Origin: Comamonas sp. B21-038
Lineage (GTDB): Bacteria > Pseudomonadota > Gammaproteobacteria > Burkholderiales > Burkholderiaceae_C
Length of the DNA stretch: 64,000 bases
Assembly: GCF_022387135.1 (NCBI RefSeq)
Contig: NZ_CP092462.1
Coordinates: 744,001-808,000, forward strand
Direction of reading: 5' to 3'
Program-made: the position numbers and the translations under genes
The notes under the pieces: model-generated
Databases searched by the model: none
The model's input: the letters and a program-made list of their open reading frames with translations, nothing else
Told to the model about the DNA's origin: nothing
Shown: positions 53,778 to 62,924 of the stretch, piece by piece
Numbering within the stretch: position 1 is the stretch's first letter
Layout: the number at the start of each line of letters is the position of its first letter

Positions 53778-56210
53778 ATGGCCAAGTCTTCTGTCCACCC
53801 GCGTCCCGCTGCCGGGCTGTCTGCGTTGAGCGCTTCTTCCGTAACCCATGTCTGGGCCTGCCGCAGCCTGGTGCTGGCGCTGGCCTGTGCCGGCATGGCC
53901 AGCAGCCATGCCCAGCCCGCTGCTGCATCGCAGGCCGTGGGGGCCAGCCGCAGCTACCAGATCCCGGCCGGCGCACTCGAAGATGCGCTGAACCGCTTTG
54001 GGCGCGAATCGGGCCTGCTGCTGTCCTTCACGCAAGCGCAGGTCCAGGGCTTGCGCAGCGCGGGCCTGCAGGGCAGCTATGCGCCGGATGAGGCACTGCA
54101 GCGGCTGCTGGCCGGCACCGGCCTGGCCCTGCAGCGCACCGCCGCTGGCGCCTATATCTTGCAAGCCGCGCCGCGCCCGGCCGTGGCACCCGCCAGCGCC
54201 GGCCAGGCGGGCGATACCACCTTGCCGGCAGTCACGGTGACTTCGCAGCGCGGCCAGGCGCAGCAGAGCTATGCCAGCCCCGGCCCCGTGTCTGCCACCA
54301 AGCTGGGCGCCAGCCTGATGGAGACGCCGCGCAGCATCTCGGTCGTGAGCCAGGCGCAGCTGCAGGCCCAGGCGCCCAAGAGCATCGAGCAGGCGCTGTC
54401 CTATACACCTGGCGTGGCCACCGAGGTCACCGGCGCCGATGTGCGCATGACGGGCGCCATCATCCGGGGCTTCAGCGATGGCAGCTCGTACTACAAGGAT
54501 GGGCTGCGCCAGTTTGCCGCCGGCACCTATGGCTCCTGGAACGACGAGATCGACGAGATCGAGAGCCTGGAGGTCATCAAGGGCCCCGCCTCCATGCTGT
54601 TTGGCCAGGGCCGGCCCGGTGGTGTCATCCATGTGCTGTCCAAACGGCCCGAGGCGGACCATGTCAACAGCGTGGGCGCCTCGTATGGACGCTACCACCG
54701 CGCCCAGCTCACGGCCGATCTGGGCGGTGCGCTGGATGCCGACGGCAAGCTGCTCTACCGCTTGAACCTCAAGGGCCGGGACAGCGATGGCCGCTCCATC
54801 GGATCGCGCGACGACCGCCTGGCCATTGCGCCATCCTTGCTGTGGAATATCTCCAACCAGACCCAGCTGACGGTGCTGGCCAATTACTCACGCGAGCGCA
54901 GCACGCCCAAGCCCTGGTGGCCCAGCCTGTTCACCTATCCGCAGATCAAGCAGCTGTCGCCCAAGCTAACAGCAGGCGACCCGGCGTTTGACCGCTTTGA
55001 CCGCGACACGCGCTCGCTGGGCTATGCGTTCTCGCACCAGACCGACAGCGGCTGGACGCTGACGCAGAACCTGCGCTACTCCACGATCGACATCGACTAC
55101 CGCCACATCTATGCGATGGATGTGCTGGCCGATGGCGACAGCGTGACCCGCGCCAACCTGGCCCAGCGCACCAAGGGCAAGACCCTGGCGATGGACAGCC
55201 GGGCGCAGAAGGACCTGCGCTGGGGCGATGTGGAGCACCGCATGGCGTGGGGCGTCGATATCACCAAGTACAAGGAGCGCGGCGGCCTGGGCTTTGGCTG
55301 GGATGTGCCCAACCTCAGCCTGAGCGCGCCCGTCTATGGCCAGTCGATTGCGGTGCCTGAGCTCGAAGACAGCAACAGCGACCTGCGCCAGACCGGTATC
55401 TACACCCTGAACCAGTTCAAGCGCGGGCCCTGGATTGCCAACCTCAGCCTGCGCCATGATGTGGCCCGCACCACGCAGAACAGCAGCAGCCAGCCACGCA
55501 TGCGCGACAACGCCACCACCGGCAGCGTGGGCCTGCTCTACCAGATGGCCGATGGCCTGGCGCCGTATGCCAGCTACGCGAGCTCGTTCGACCCGACCAC
55601 CGGCCTGGCCTTTGATGGCAGTGCCTTTGCGCCACGCAAGGGCAAGCAGTACGAGGTCGGCATCAAGTACCAGCCGCCCGGCAGCAAGAGCGTGGTCACC
55701 GCCTCGGTGTTTGACCTGCGCCAGACCAATGTGACCACCCAGGACCCGGTCCACCCGCGCTTCAGCGTGCAGACCGGCGAGGTGCGCTCGACCGGCTTTG
55801 AGCTGGAAGCGCAGATGGCCCTCACGCCAGAAGTGCAGGGCATGCTTGGCTTCACCTACCTGGACCCGCGCACCACCCAAAGCAACCGGCCAGCTGAGAT
55901 CGGCCAGCAAACCTTGCAGACCTCGCGCCACATGGCCAGCCTCTGGCTGGACTACCGCCCGCGCAGCCTGCCGGGCGTGATGGTAGGGGCCGGCCTGCGC
56001 TATAAGGGCCGCTCGCCCTATAACCTGGCCTCCAATGGCAGCCTGAACTACAACGACGCGGTGACCGTGGCCGATCTGGCGCTGGCCTATGAAACGCCCC
56101 AGTACCGCGTGGCGCTCAACGTCAACAACCTCTTCAACAAGACCTACTACGCGGGCATCTTCCGTGGCGTGGACCGTGAGGCGACTGTGAGCTTCAAGTA
56201 CTTCTTCTAA
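53778..56210 (+). CDS. TonB-dependent siderophore receptor with signalling domain
   Basis: An 810-residue outer-membrane receptor. Signal peptide about 1-45, N-terminal signalling STN domain about 59-120 (RSYQIPAGALEDALNRFGRE), a TonB-box-like LPAVTVTSQ (about 152-160), plug with SLMETPRSISVVSQAQLQAQ and EVIKGPASMLFGQGRPGGVI, and a barrel ending VNNLFNKTYY...ATVSFKYFF with a C-terminal Phe. It is of the FpvA/FoxA transducer type; siderophore not known. It is the third gene of the FecI/FecR/receptor unit. A GCGCCGT/ACGGCGC hairpin (53723-53741) lies in its leader. Confidence 0.94.
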   Translation: MAKSSVHPRPAAGLSALSASSVTHVWACRSLVLALACAGMASSHAQPAAASQAVGASRSYQIPAGALEDALNRFGRESGLLLSFTQAQVQGLRSAGLQGSYAPDEALQRLLAGTGLALQRTAAGAYILQAAPRPAVAPASAGQAGDTTLPAVTVTSQRGQAQQSYASPGPVSATKLGASLMETPRSISVVSQAQLQAQAPKSIEQALSYTPGVATEVTGADVRMTGAIIRGFSDGSSYYKDGLRQFAAGTYGSWNDEIDEIESLEVIKGPASMLFGQGRPGGVIHVLSKRPEADHVNSVGASYGRYHRAQLTADLGGALDADGKLLYRLNLKGRDSDGRSIGSRDDRLAIAPSLLWNISNQTQLTVLANYSRERSTPKPWWPSLFTYPQIKQLSPKLTAGDPAFDRFDRDTRSLGYAFSHQTDSGWTLTQNLRYSTIDIDYRHIYAMDVLADGDSVTRANLAQRTKGKTLAMDSRAQKDLRWGDVEHRMAWGVDITKYKERGGLGFGWDVPNLSLSAPVYGQSIAVPELEDSNSDLRQTGIYTLNQFKRGPWIANLSLRHDVARTTQNSSSQPRMRDNATTGSVGLLYQMADGLAPYASYASSFDPTTGLAFDGSAFAPRKGKQYEVGIKYQPPGSKSVVTASVFDLRQTNVTTQDPVHPRFSVQTGEVRSTGFELEAQMALTPEVQGMLGFTYLDPRTTQSNRPAEIGQQTLQTSRHMASLWLDYRPRSLPGVMVGAGLRYKGRSPYNLASNGSLNYNDAVTVADLALAYETPQYRVALNVNNLFNKTYYAGIFRGVDREATVSFKYFF

Positions 56211-56269
56211 GTACGTTTAGTGATAAAAGCGCCGCTCCTGGGACCAGAGGACAGAAAATCAGTATGGCT

Positions 56270-56290
56270 ATTGAGAATGATTCTCTTTAC
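56270..56290. promoter_or_regulatory. Fur box upstream of the sigma/FecR fusion gene
   Basis: ATTGAGAATGATTCTCTTTA has the perfect palindrome GAGAAT-G-ATTCTC (56273-56285), close to the GATAATGATAATCATTATC-type Fur consensus core. The fusion gene starts 21 bases downstream. Confidence 0.8.
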
Positions 56291-56310
56291 ATGGCTTATG
56301 ATCCAGCCCC

Positions 56311-57672
56311 ATGGAATTGTCCGCCTCCTTCACCCGCGCGCTATTGACCGGCTTTGACCGGGCCTATGCCGACCTGGTGCGGGTGGCGACGCGCAGCACC
56401 GGCAGCCGCGACGAGGCGGGTGAGCTGGTGCATGAGACCTGGCTGAAGCTGGCCGAGCATGCCCAGGCCAGTGGCCAGGCGGAGGCCGCTGGCGACCAGC
56501 CCGATGACACGACGGCCTACCTGGCGGTGATGACCCAGCACCTGGCGCTGGATGCGCACCGCCGCCGCCAGCGCCACGGCCGCTATGTGGAAGGCGCTGT
56601 GCTGCAGGAGCAGCTGGCGCCCAGCCATGCACCGGATGTGGCCGATTCCGTGATGTACCGCCAGGCGCTGGCAGTGCTGGAGACGGCACTGGCCGGCCTG
56701 CCCGAGCGCAGCCGCGCCGCCTTTGTGGCCCACCGCATCCATGGCGACAAGCAGCCGCTGATTGCCGAGCGCTTGGGCGTATCGCTGAACACCATCGAGC
56801 GCGATCTGATCCAGGCCAGTGCCTGTGTGGAAGATGCGTTGCAGCGCTGGCGCGGCAGCCACCAGGGCAGCGCCCGGCGTGCCGGCCGGCGCCGCAGCCT
56901 GGCCGCGCTGCTGAGTTTTGCCGGTGTGGGCCTGGGCGGCCATCTGGGCTGGCAGCAGTGGCAGCTTTACCGCCAGCAGCATGTGCAGTGGCAGGCCCGT
57001 TGGCAGAGCCCGCGCGGCCAGCAGGTGCGGCATGCGCTGCCCGATGGCTCCAGCCTGCTGCTCGATGCCCTCAGCCAGGCGCAGCTGCAGTATTTTGCGG
57101 CGCGCCGGTCGGTGCAGCTGCTGCAGGGCGCGGCCTTTTTTGAGGTGGCGCGTGATGAGAACCGGCCGTTTGAGGTGCAGGCGGCCGGCCTGCGCATCAC
57201 CGTGCTGGGCACGCGCTTTGGTGTGGAGATCACGCCGATGGGCCGGGGGCCCAGCAGGGTCAGCGTGCAGGTGGAATCCGGCCGGGTGCGTGTGGAGCCG
57301 ATGGCCGAGGGCGACACCATAGAAACGCCGCAGGATGATGGCTTTGCGCATACGCTGGAGGCCGGCCAGGCGCTGCAGTGGGCGGCGGGCGACCGCAGCC
57401 CCGAGCTGTCGTCGGTGGAGTCGGCCGCCTCCTGGCGCCATGGCGAGCTGGTGTTCCAGCATGCCACTCTGGGCCAGGCACTGGAGCGGCTGGCGCGCTA
57501 TGCGCCCTTTGCGATGGAGGCCACGCCGGATGCAGCGCGCCTGCCGCTCAGCGGCCGGGTGCGTATTGCGCAGGCCCAGGCCTGGATACAGGCACTGCCC
57601 CGGGCCTTGCCGGTGCAGGTGCAGCAGCAAAGCGATGGCAGCCTGCTGCTCAGCCGCCGCAGCCGGTCTTGA
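56311..57672 (+). CDS. Hybrid ECF sigma factor / FecR anti-sigma protein
   Basis: A 453-residue polypeptide that joins both partners of a cell-surface signalling system. Residues 1-180 are an ECF sigma factor: region 2 DEAGELVHETWLKLAEHA, region 4 LPERSRAAFVAHRIHGDKQP and LIAERLGVSLNTIERDLIQA. A basic linker (187-195) leads to a membrane helix (about 196-212), then a periplasmic FecR domain (about 238-345) with LGTRF (299-303) and a C-terminal STN-like domain. The cytosolic sigma-binding DUF4880 domain of normal FecR proteins is not visible. The frame is continuous and no stop separates the parts. A hybrid of this kind, IutY, is known in Pseudomonas putida. It precedes its likely receptor gene. 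Confidence 0.9.
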   Translation: MELSASFTRALLTGFDRAYADLVRVATRSTGSRDEAGELVHETWLKLAEHAQASGQAEAAGDQPDDTTAYLAVMTQHLALDAHRRRQRHGRYVEGAVLQEQLAPSHAPDVADSVMYRQALAVLETALAGLPERSRAAFVAHRIHGDKQPLIAERLGVSLNTIERDLIQASACVEDALQRWRGSHQGSARRAGRRRSLAALLSFAGVGLGGHLGWQQWQLYRQQHVQWQARWQSPRGQQVRHALPDGSSLLLDALSQAQLQYFAARRSVQLLQGAAFFEVARDENRPFEVQAAGLRITVLGTRFGVEITPMGRGPSRVSVQVESGRVRVEPMAEGDTIETPQDDGFAHTLEAGQALQWAAGDRSPELSSVESAASWRHGELVFQHATLGQALERLARYAPFAMEATPDAARLPLSGRVRIAQAQAWIQALPRALPVQVQQQSDGSLLLSRRSRS

Positions 57673-57756
57673 TGGAGCAGGGCACGGTATGGCACTGCAC
57701 TACGCGGGCTACGGCAGCCGCGATCGAATTATTTTTCAGGAACTTTCAGGGCCAAT

Positions 57757-57802
57757 CGTCCTTGTGGTGAGCGTTTGCTTTCACCCCCTCTTCACAAGGA
57801 CG
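57757..57802 (+). promoter_or_regulatory. Inverted repeat covering the ribosome binding site of the second receptor gene
   Basis: CGTCCTTGTG (57757-57766) and CACAAGGACG (57793-57802) are perfect 10-base inverted repeats, with GTGA/TCAC pairs inside. The right arm contains AAGGA, the Shine-Dalgarno for the ATG at 57809. In RNA the hairpin would hide the ribosome binding site; in DNA it could be a protein site. Confidence 0.55.
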
Positions 57803-57808
57803 ATTTTC

Positions 57809-60296
57809 ATGCCTTCATTGCTTTTCCGTGCCCGGCACACACCGCTGGCCCATGCCGCACTCTTGCTGGTTTTGGCGCTGCCGCTGCAAGGCGCACTGGC
57901 GCAAACCGGCGCCCCGGCGCAGACCCAGCGCTTTGACATGGCCGCCCAGCCGCTGGCCGCTGCGCTGGACCAGTTTGCCCGCCAAGCCGGCCTGCAGCTG
58001 GTGTTTGCCCCCGAGCTGGCCGCCGGCCGCCAGGCGCCAGCGCTGCATGGCCAGCTGCCGCTGCGCGAGGCGCTCGACAGCCTGCTCAAGAACAGCGGCC
58101 TGCAGGGCCGCATGCAGGATGGCACCTTGACGGTAGAGACGGCGCCCACGCGCGAGAGCACCTTGGCCGAGGTGCGGGTGCAGGCGCGCCGCGCGGTGGA
58201 CGGCACCACCGAAGACACCGGCTCCTACACCAGCCGGGTGACCAGCATTGCCTCCAAGTCCGACCTGGCTTTCCGCGAGATTCCGCAGTCGGTATCGGTG
58301 GTGACGCGGGCGCAGCTCGATGACCGCCGCCTGACCGAGGTGCGCGATGCGCTGGCTGCCACGCCGGGCATCACGACGACCTTGACCAATGCCGAGGCTG
58401 CGAACTTCTTCTCGCGCGGTTTCCAGATTGACAGCATGCAGGTCGATGGTGGCGCGCCGCTGAACATCTCCAACTTCACCTACAGCGCCGCGCAGAACAT
58501 GGATTTCTACGACCGGGTCGAGGTGATGCGGGGCGCATCCGGCCTGCTGGGCGGCGTGGGTGATCCGGGCGGCATCATCAACATCGTGCGCAAAAAGCCC
58601 TTGGCCGAGCCGCGTGTGACGGTGCAGCAGTCGCTGGGCAGCTGGAACAACTACCGCAGCATGCTCGATGTGACCGGGCCGCTGGCGTTGGAAGGCCGGG
58701 TGCGTGGCCGGGCGGTGCTGTCCTATACCGACAGTGACTCCTTCATCGATATCAAGCACCAACGCTCGCCCCAGTTTCTACGGCATCATCGAGGCCGATC
58801 TGAGCCCCGACACCTTGCTGACGGCGGGCCTGAGCCGCGCCAACATCCGCAGGCGCGGCGAGGGCGGTGGCGATGTGCCGCGCTACAACGATGGCAGCGA
58901 CATCGGCCTGCCGCGCAACACCAGCTTGACCCAGCCGTGGTCCACCGGCTTCACCCAGAACTCCGAGCTGTTTGCCGCGCTGGAGCACAGGCTGAACCCG
59001 AACTGGCGCGCCAAGCTGAACGTGACCCGTACCTCGTCCGACTACGACGGCACCACTGCCTTTGGCTATGGCGCACTGGACCGCGAAACCGGCACCGGCG
59101 TGACCTGGAATGGCGGCGGACACTACCTGTACAAGAACACCCAGACCGTGGTGGATGCCAGTCTCTCGGGCAACTTCTCGCTGCTGGGCCGCACGCATGA
59201 GCTGGTGCTGGGTGTGGACCGGCAGAGCGTTGAGAGCTTCTGGAATGTGGGTTACTCCAGCGATCCATCAGGTGTGGTGCCGATTGATGTGTTCAACCCC
59301 GGCAGCTGGCAGCCAGCGGCGGCGGGCCCGGTCTCGCGCCGCTACAACCCCTGGGGGCAAAAGCAGCTGGGCGGCTATGGCGTGCTGCGCCTGCATCCCA
59401 CCGACCGGCTGCATGTCATCCTGGGTGGGCGCTATGCCAAGTACAAGTTCAACCAGGTGTATGAGTCGATGGATGCGGCCGGCAATTGGGAGCTGGCATC
59501 GGGCAGCCGCTTCAGTGAGCCGGGCAAGTTCAGCCCCTATGGCGGCGTGATCTATGACCTGAATGGCCAATGGTCTGCCTACCTGAGCTATGCCTCCATC
59601 CTCAAGCCGCAGGCGTTGTCCAAGTCGGGCCCGCCGCCCGGTGATTCGCTGGCGCCTGTCAAGGGCAAGAGCTATGAGGCCGGCCTCAAGGGTGAACTGA
59701 TGGAGGGCAAGCTCAATGCCACCTTCAGTGTCTTCCATGTAGCGCGCACGGGCACGGCGGTGCTCGACACGCGCTACCCCAGCAACCACGAGGAATGGTC
59801 GGGCAACTGCTGCTACCTGCCACAGGGCCGGGTCACCAGCCGGGGCTTTGATGTGGAAGTGGGCGGCGAGCTGCGTCCGGGCTGGCAAGCCTCGGCGGGC
59901 TACACCTATGTTTCCACCCGCGATGAGACCGAAGGTGCGCCTTTCAGCAGCATCACGCCGCGCCATCTGCTCAAGCTGAGCACGGCCTATACCTTGCCGG
60001 GCGAGCTATCTGCTTGGCGCGTGGGGACCAGCGCCCACATCCAGAGCAAGCACTATGTGAAGGACACCTTGTATGACGCGGACTGGAACCCGGTGCGCAG
60101 CTATGACTTCACCCAAGGCGGCTACGCCGTGTGGAATGCCATGCTGCAGTACAAGGTCGACCCGCGCTGGACGGTGACCCTGAACATCAACAACCTGTTC
60201 GACAAGACCTACTACCAGTCGGTGGGTTATGCGAGCGGCAGCAACTACTACGGCAGCCCGCGCAGCGCGATGCTGACTTTGCGGGGGACCTTCTAA
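57809..60296 (+). pseudogene. TonB-dependent siderophore receptor with STN domain, interrupted by a +1 frameshift
   Basis: Two frames together give a full receptor of about 828 residues. The first frame (57809 to the shift) has a signal peptide ending ALAQ near 32, an STN domain (about 42-105), a TonB-box-like segment, a plug (REIPQSVSVVTRAQLDDRRL, EVMRGASGLLGGVGDPGGII) and the first strands to DSFIDIKHQRSP. The second continues SFYGIIEADLSPDTLLTAGL to the C-terminal ...SAMLTLRGTF. The break is at CCCC, 58769-58772: dropping one C restores the reading frame. Without that, translation runs into about 140 unrelated residues and stops at 59200. It may be a recent mutation, a sequencing error or a slippage site. 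Confidence 0.85.
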
Positions 60297-60488
60297 ACAA
60301 AAAAGCGCCGGGGCGTTGGCTTGAACCAGTACCGTTTGAGGGCCCACCCGCTGCGACAGGCGGGGGGATCCTCGACAGGTGCTTACAAACCAAATGGCCC
60401 TTTTTTGCATCTCGTTTGTCATGTAAGAGGAGGGGCCTGAAAAGGCCCATTGGCGACCTCAAAAATTGTTTACTCCGCAACCACCACG

Positions 60489-60794
60489 ATGCCCCTATCC
60501 ATGAACCCCATTCCTAATGCCCCCAGCGCCCACCCGGGCCTGTCCGTCCTGAGCCGCCTGCTGGCCGCCGTGTTCGGCGGCTACCTGCTGGCCAGCGCCT
60601 TGGCCGTCTTCCTGGCGGCCGTGCTGCCGGCTGCCCGGGCCGAGGCCGTGCTGGCCGGCATGCAGTGGAGCTTTGCGCTGCATGCGCTGGCGGCGGTGTG
60701 GGCGTTCTCGCCGGTCTCGCCGGGCAAGGTCTGGCTGGGGATTGCACTGCCCAGCGCGCTGCTGGCAGCCGGCGCCTTGGTGTTGGGGCGCTGA
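60489..60794 (+). CDS. DUF3649 family small membrane protein
   Basis: A 101-residue protein with three hydrophobic helices: LSRLLAAVFGGYLLASALAVFLA, a middle helix with MQWSFALHALAAVWAFSP, and GIALPSALLAAGALVLG. DUF3649 genes are usually found with PepSY and DUF3325 genes next to siderophore receptors, as here; their role is unknown. The start is uncertain (ATG 60489 or 60501; a TTG at 60450 is in frame). The PepSY gene begins 1 base after its stop codon. Confidence 0.75.
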   Translation: MPLSMNPIPNAPSAHPGLSVLSRLLAAVFGGYLLASALAVFLAAVLPAARAEAVLAGMQWSFALHALAAVWAFSPVSPGKVWLGIALPSALLAAGALVLGR

Positions 60795-60795
60795 C

Positions 60796-62496
60796 ATGGG
60801 CAAGACCGTGATCGACAAGCGGCCGGGCAGCGGCGCAGGGCGGGGCGGGTTTCGGCAGGCGCAGGCCTGGCTGCATACCTGGTGTGGACTGTGGTTCTCC
60901 TGGCTGCTGTATGCGGTGTTTTTGACCGGCACCCTGGCCGTGTTCCAGGAGGCCATTGGCCACTGGATGACGCCCGAGCACCATGCCGAAGAAGCGGCAC
61001 ATGAGGCGGAGCAGGTTGCGGCCGAGGCCGCCGGCCTGGCCTCCAGCCGGGGCCAGCGCCTGGCCTGGGGCGTGGCCTTTATGGAGAAGTACCACCAGGG
61101 CGCTGAGATGTGGGAGATCTGGCCGACCGACGCCAAAGGCGGCGGCGACCTGAAGGTCTACTGGTTTGACCAGAAGCGCCAGTACGCCGATGCCGAGCTG
61201 GACACCCGCACCGGTGAGCCTTTGGCCGAGGGCCACCATGGCGCGATGCGGGCCACGATGGGTGGCGAGCATTTTGTGCATTTCCACTACGAGCTGCATG
61301 CCGGCCAGGCCGGTCTATGGGTGGTCGGTGTTGCCGGCATGGCCATGCTGGTGGCGCTGATCAGCGGCGTGGTCACGCACAAGCGGATTTTTCAGGACTT
61401 CTTCACCTTCCGCGCCCGCAAGGGCCAGCGCAGCTGGCTGGATGCGCACAACGCGGTGGCGGTGTTGACCCTGCCGTTTCAGCTGATGATTGCCTACACC
61501 GGCGTGGCGATATCGGCCCTGACCTTTATGCCCGCCGGCATCTGGAGCCAGTACGGCACGGCGCCCCATGACCGCCAGACTTTTGCGGCCGAGCTGGCTG
61601 AGCCGGGCAAACCAGCGCGCTCGGGCGAGGCCATGGCTGTCCCCGATCTGGAGAGCTTTGCCGCACGCGGCCAGGCGCTGATCGGCCAGCCGGTGCGTGC
61701 GGTGGTGGTAGACCATCCCAGTGATGCGGCCGCGCGCGTTGGCATCTATGGCTGGAACAGCGATGCCGATGCCGACAAGCGCCTGAGCCCCAATACCGGC
61801 ATGGCCATGTTCTCGGCCGCCAGCGGCGAACTGCTGCAGCTGCGCATGCCGGGTGAAGCCGAAGGCGGTGGCGCCTCGCTCGCACAGTCGGTGATGGGCG
61901 GGCTGCACATGGTCAAGTTCGGCGGCTGGGTGATGAAGTGGCTGTACTTCGTCTGCGGCCTGGCAGGCACAGCCATGATGGCCACCGGCGCCATCCTGTT
62001 TGTCGTCAAACGCCGCAGCAAGCACATGGGCGAGTTTGGCAGCGCCACGGCCGCCGTCTACCGTTTGATCGAGGGGCTGAATGTGGCGGCCATTGCAGGC
62101 CTGGGTGTGGCCTGCATTGGCTACCTCTGGGCCAACCGCCTGCTGCCGCTGGAGCTGCCGCAGCGCGCGCAGTGGGAGCTGGGCGTCTTCTTTGGGCTGT
62201 GGCTGGCCGCGCTGCTGCATGGCCTTGTGCGCGCCCCGGCCAAGGCCTGGCTGGAGCAGATGGCACTGCTGGCTGCGCTCTGCCTGCTGCTGCCGGTGCT
62301 GAATGCGTTGAGCGTGGGTGACCACTGGCCCGCGCAGCTGCTGCGTGGCGACTGGGAAAGCGCCGGCGTGGAGCTGGGCGCCTGGGCCTTTGGCCTGGCC
62401 GCCGTCTGGGCCTGCCGTGTGCTGTGGCGCCGCCGCGCGTTGGTGGCGGGCAAGGCGGCATCTTCAACCGCAAACAAAGTACAGGTGGGCGCATGA
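60796..62496 (+). CDS. PepSY-associated TM helix protein (PiuB-like iron-uptake protein)
   Basis: A 566-residue inner-membrane protein with the PepSY_TM layout: first helix about 28-52 (WLHTWCGLWFSWLLYAVFLTGTLAVF), a periplasmic PepSY region, HFHYELHAG and a helix with GMAMLVALISGVVTHKRIFQD, then DAHNAVAVLTLPFQLMIAYTG and three to four C-terminal helices. Conserved His residues suggest heme or metal handling; some relatives are siderophore-reducing (FoxB/PiuB-type) membrane proteins. The role here, reductive iron release from an imported siderophore, is inferred. It overlaps the DUF3325 gene by 4 bases. Confidence 0.88.
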   Translation: MGKTVIDKRPGSGAGRGGFRQAQAWLHTWCGLWFSWLLYAVFLTGTLAVFQEAIGHWMTPEHHAEEAAHEAEQVAAEAAGLASSRGQRLAWGVAFMEKYHQGAEMWEIWPTDAKGGGDLKVYWFDQKRQYADAELDTRTGEPLAEGHHGAMRATMGGEHFVHFHYELHAGQAGLWVVGVAGMAMLVALISGVVTHKRIFQDFFTFRARKGQRSWLDAHNAVAVLTLPFQLMIAYTGVAISALTFMPAGIWSQYGTAPHDRQTFAAELAEPGKPARSGEAMAVPDLESFAARGQALIGQPVRAVVVDHPSDAAARVGIYGWNSDADADKRLSPNTGMAMFSAASGELLQLRMPGEAEGGGASLAQSVMGGLHMVKFGGWVMKWLYFVCGLAGTAMMATGAILFVVKRRSKHMGEFGSATAAVYRLIEGLNVAAIAGLGVACIGYLWANRLLPLELPQRAQWELGVFFGLWLAALLHGLVRAPAKAWLEQMALLAALCLLLPVLNALSVGDHWPAQLLRGDWESAGVELGAWAFGLAAVWACRVLWRRRALVAGKAASSTANKVQVGA

Positions 62497-62840
62497 CCAG
62501 TTGGCAAGCATCTGGATACGCATTGGCGCTGGCCTTTTCCGGCATGACGGCCCTGGCCTTTGCGATGGACCGCCACCATGAGCAACTGACGGGCGAGCGA
62601 GACATACCGCTGCGGCGCAGCCGCTTGCTGCGTCTGCTGGGCAGCTTGCTGCTGGCAGCCGCCGTGCTGCCCAGTGTGGGCGGCTGGGGCGCCACCGTGG
62701 GGGTGGTGGCCTGGCTGGGTTGGATATCGGCCGGGGCACTGGTAGCAGTGTTGTGGATTGCGGCTGCGCCGCGCTGGGCGGCGCGTGCAGCGGCTGCGCT
62801 GGCGCCGCTGGCCTTGTTGGGTTTGTGGTGGTGGGCCTGA
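62493..62840 (+). CDS. DUF3325 family small membrane protein
   Basis: A 115-residue protein with four hydrophobic segments. The MDRHHEQL motif near 25-32 (FAMDRHHEQLTGERDIPLRRSRLLRLLG) is the DUF3325 hallmark. Function unknown; consistently linked to PepSY/siderophore genes. Start set by the ATGA overlap. Confidence 0.85.
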   Translation: MTSWQASGYALALAFSGMTALAFAMDRHHEQLTGERDIPLRRSRLLRLLGSLLLAAAVLPSVGGWGATVGVVAWLGWISAGALVAVLWIAAAPRWAARAAAALAPLALLGLWWWA

Positions 62841-62924
62841 CGGCCTGCAAATGAATAACTGGGGGGCTATGGTGGGGGAAGCAATGAAGGGTATGCAGAA
62901 GAACGTGGCCGAGGGAGAGATCTC

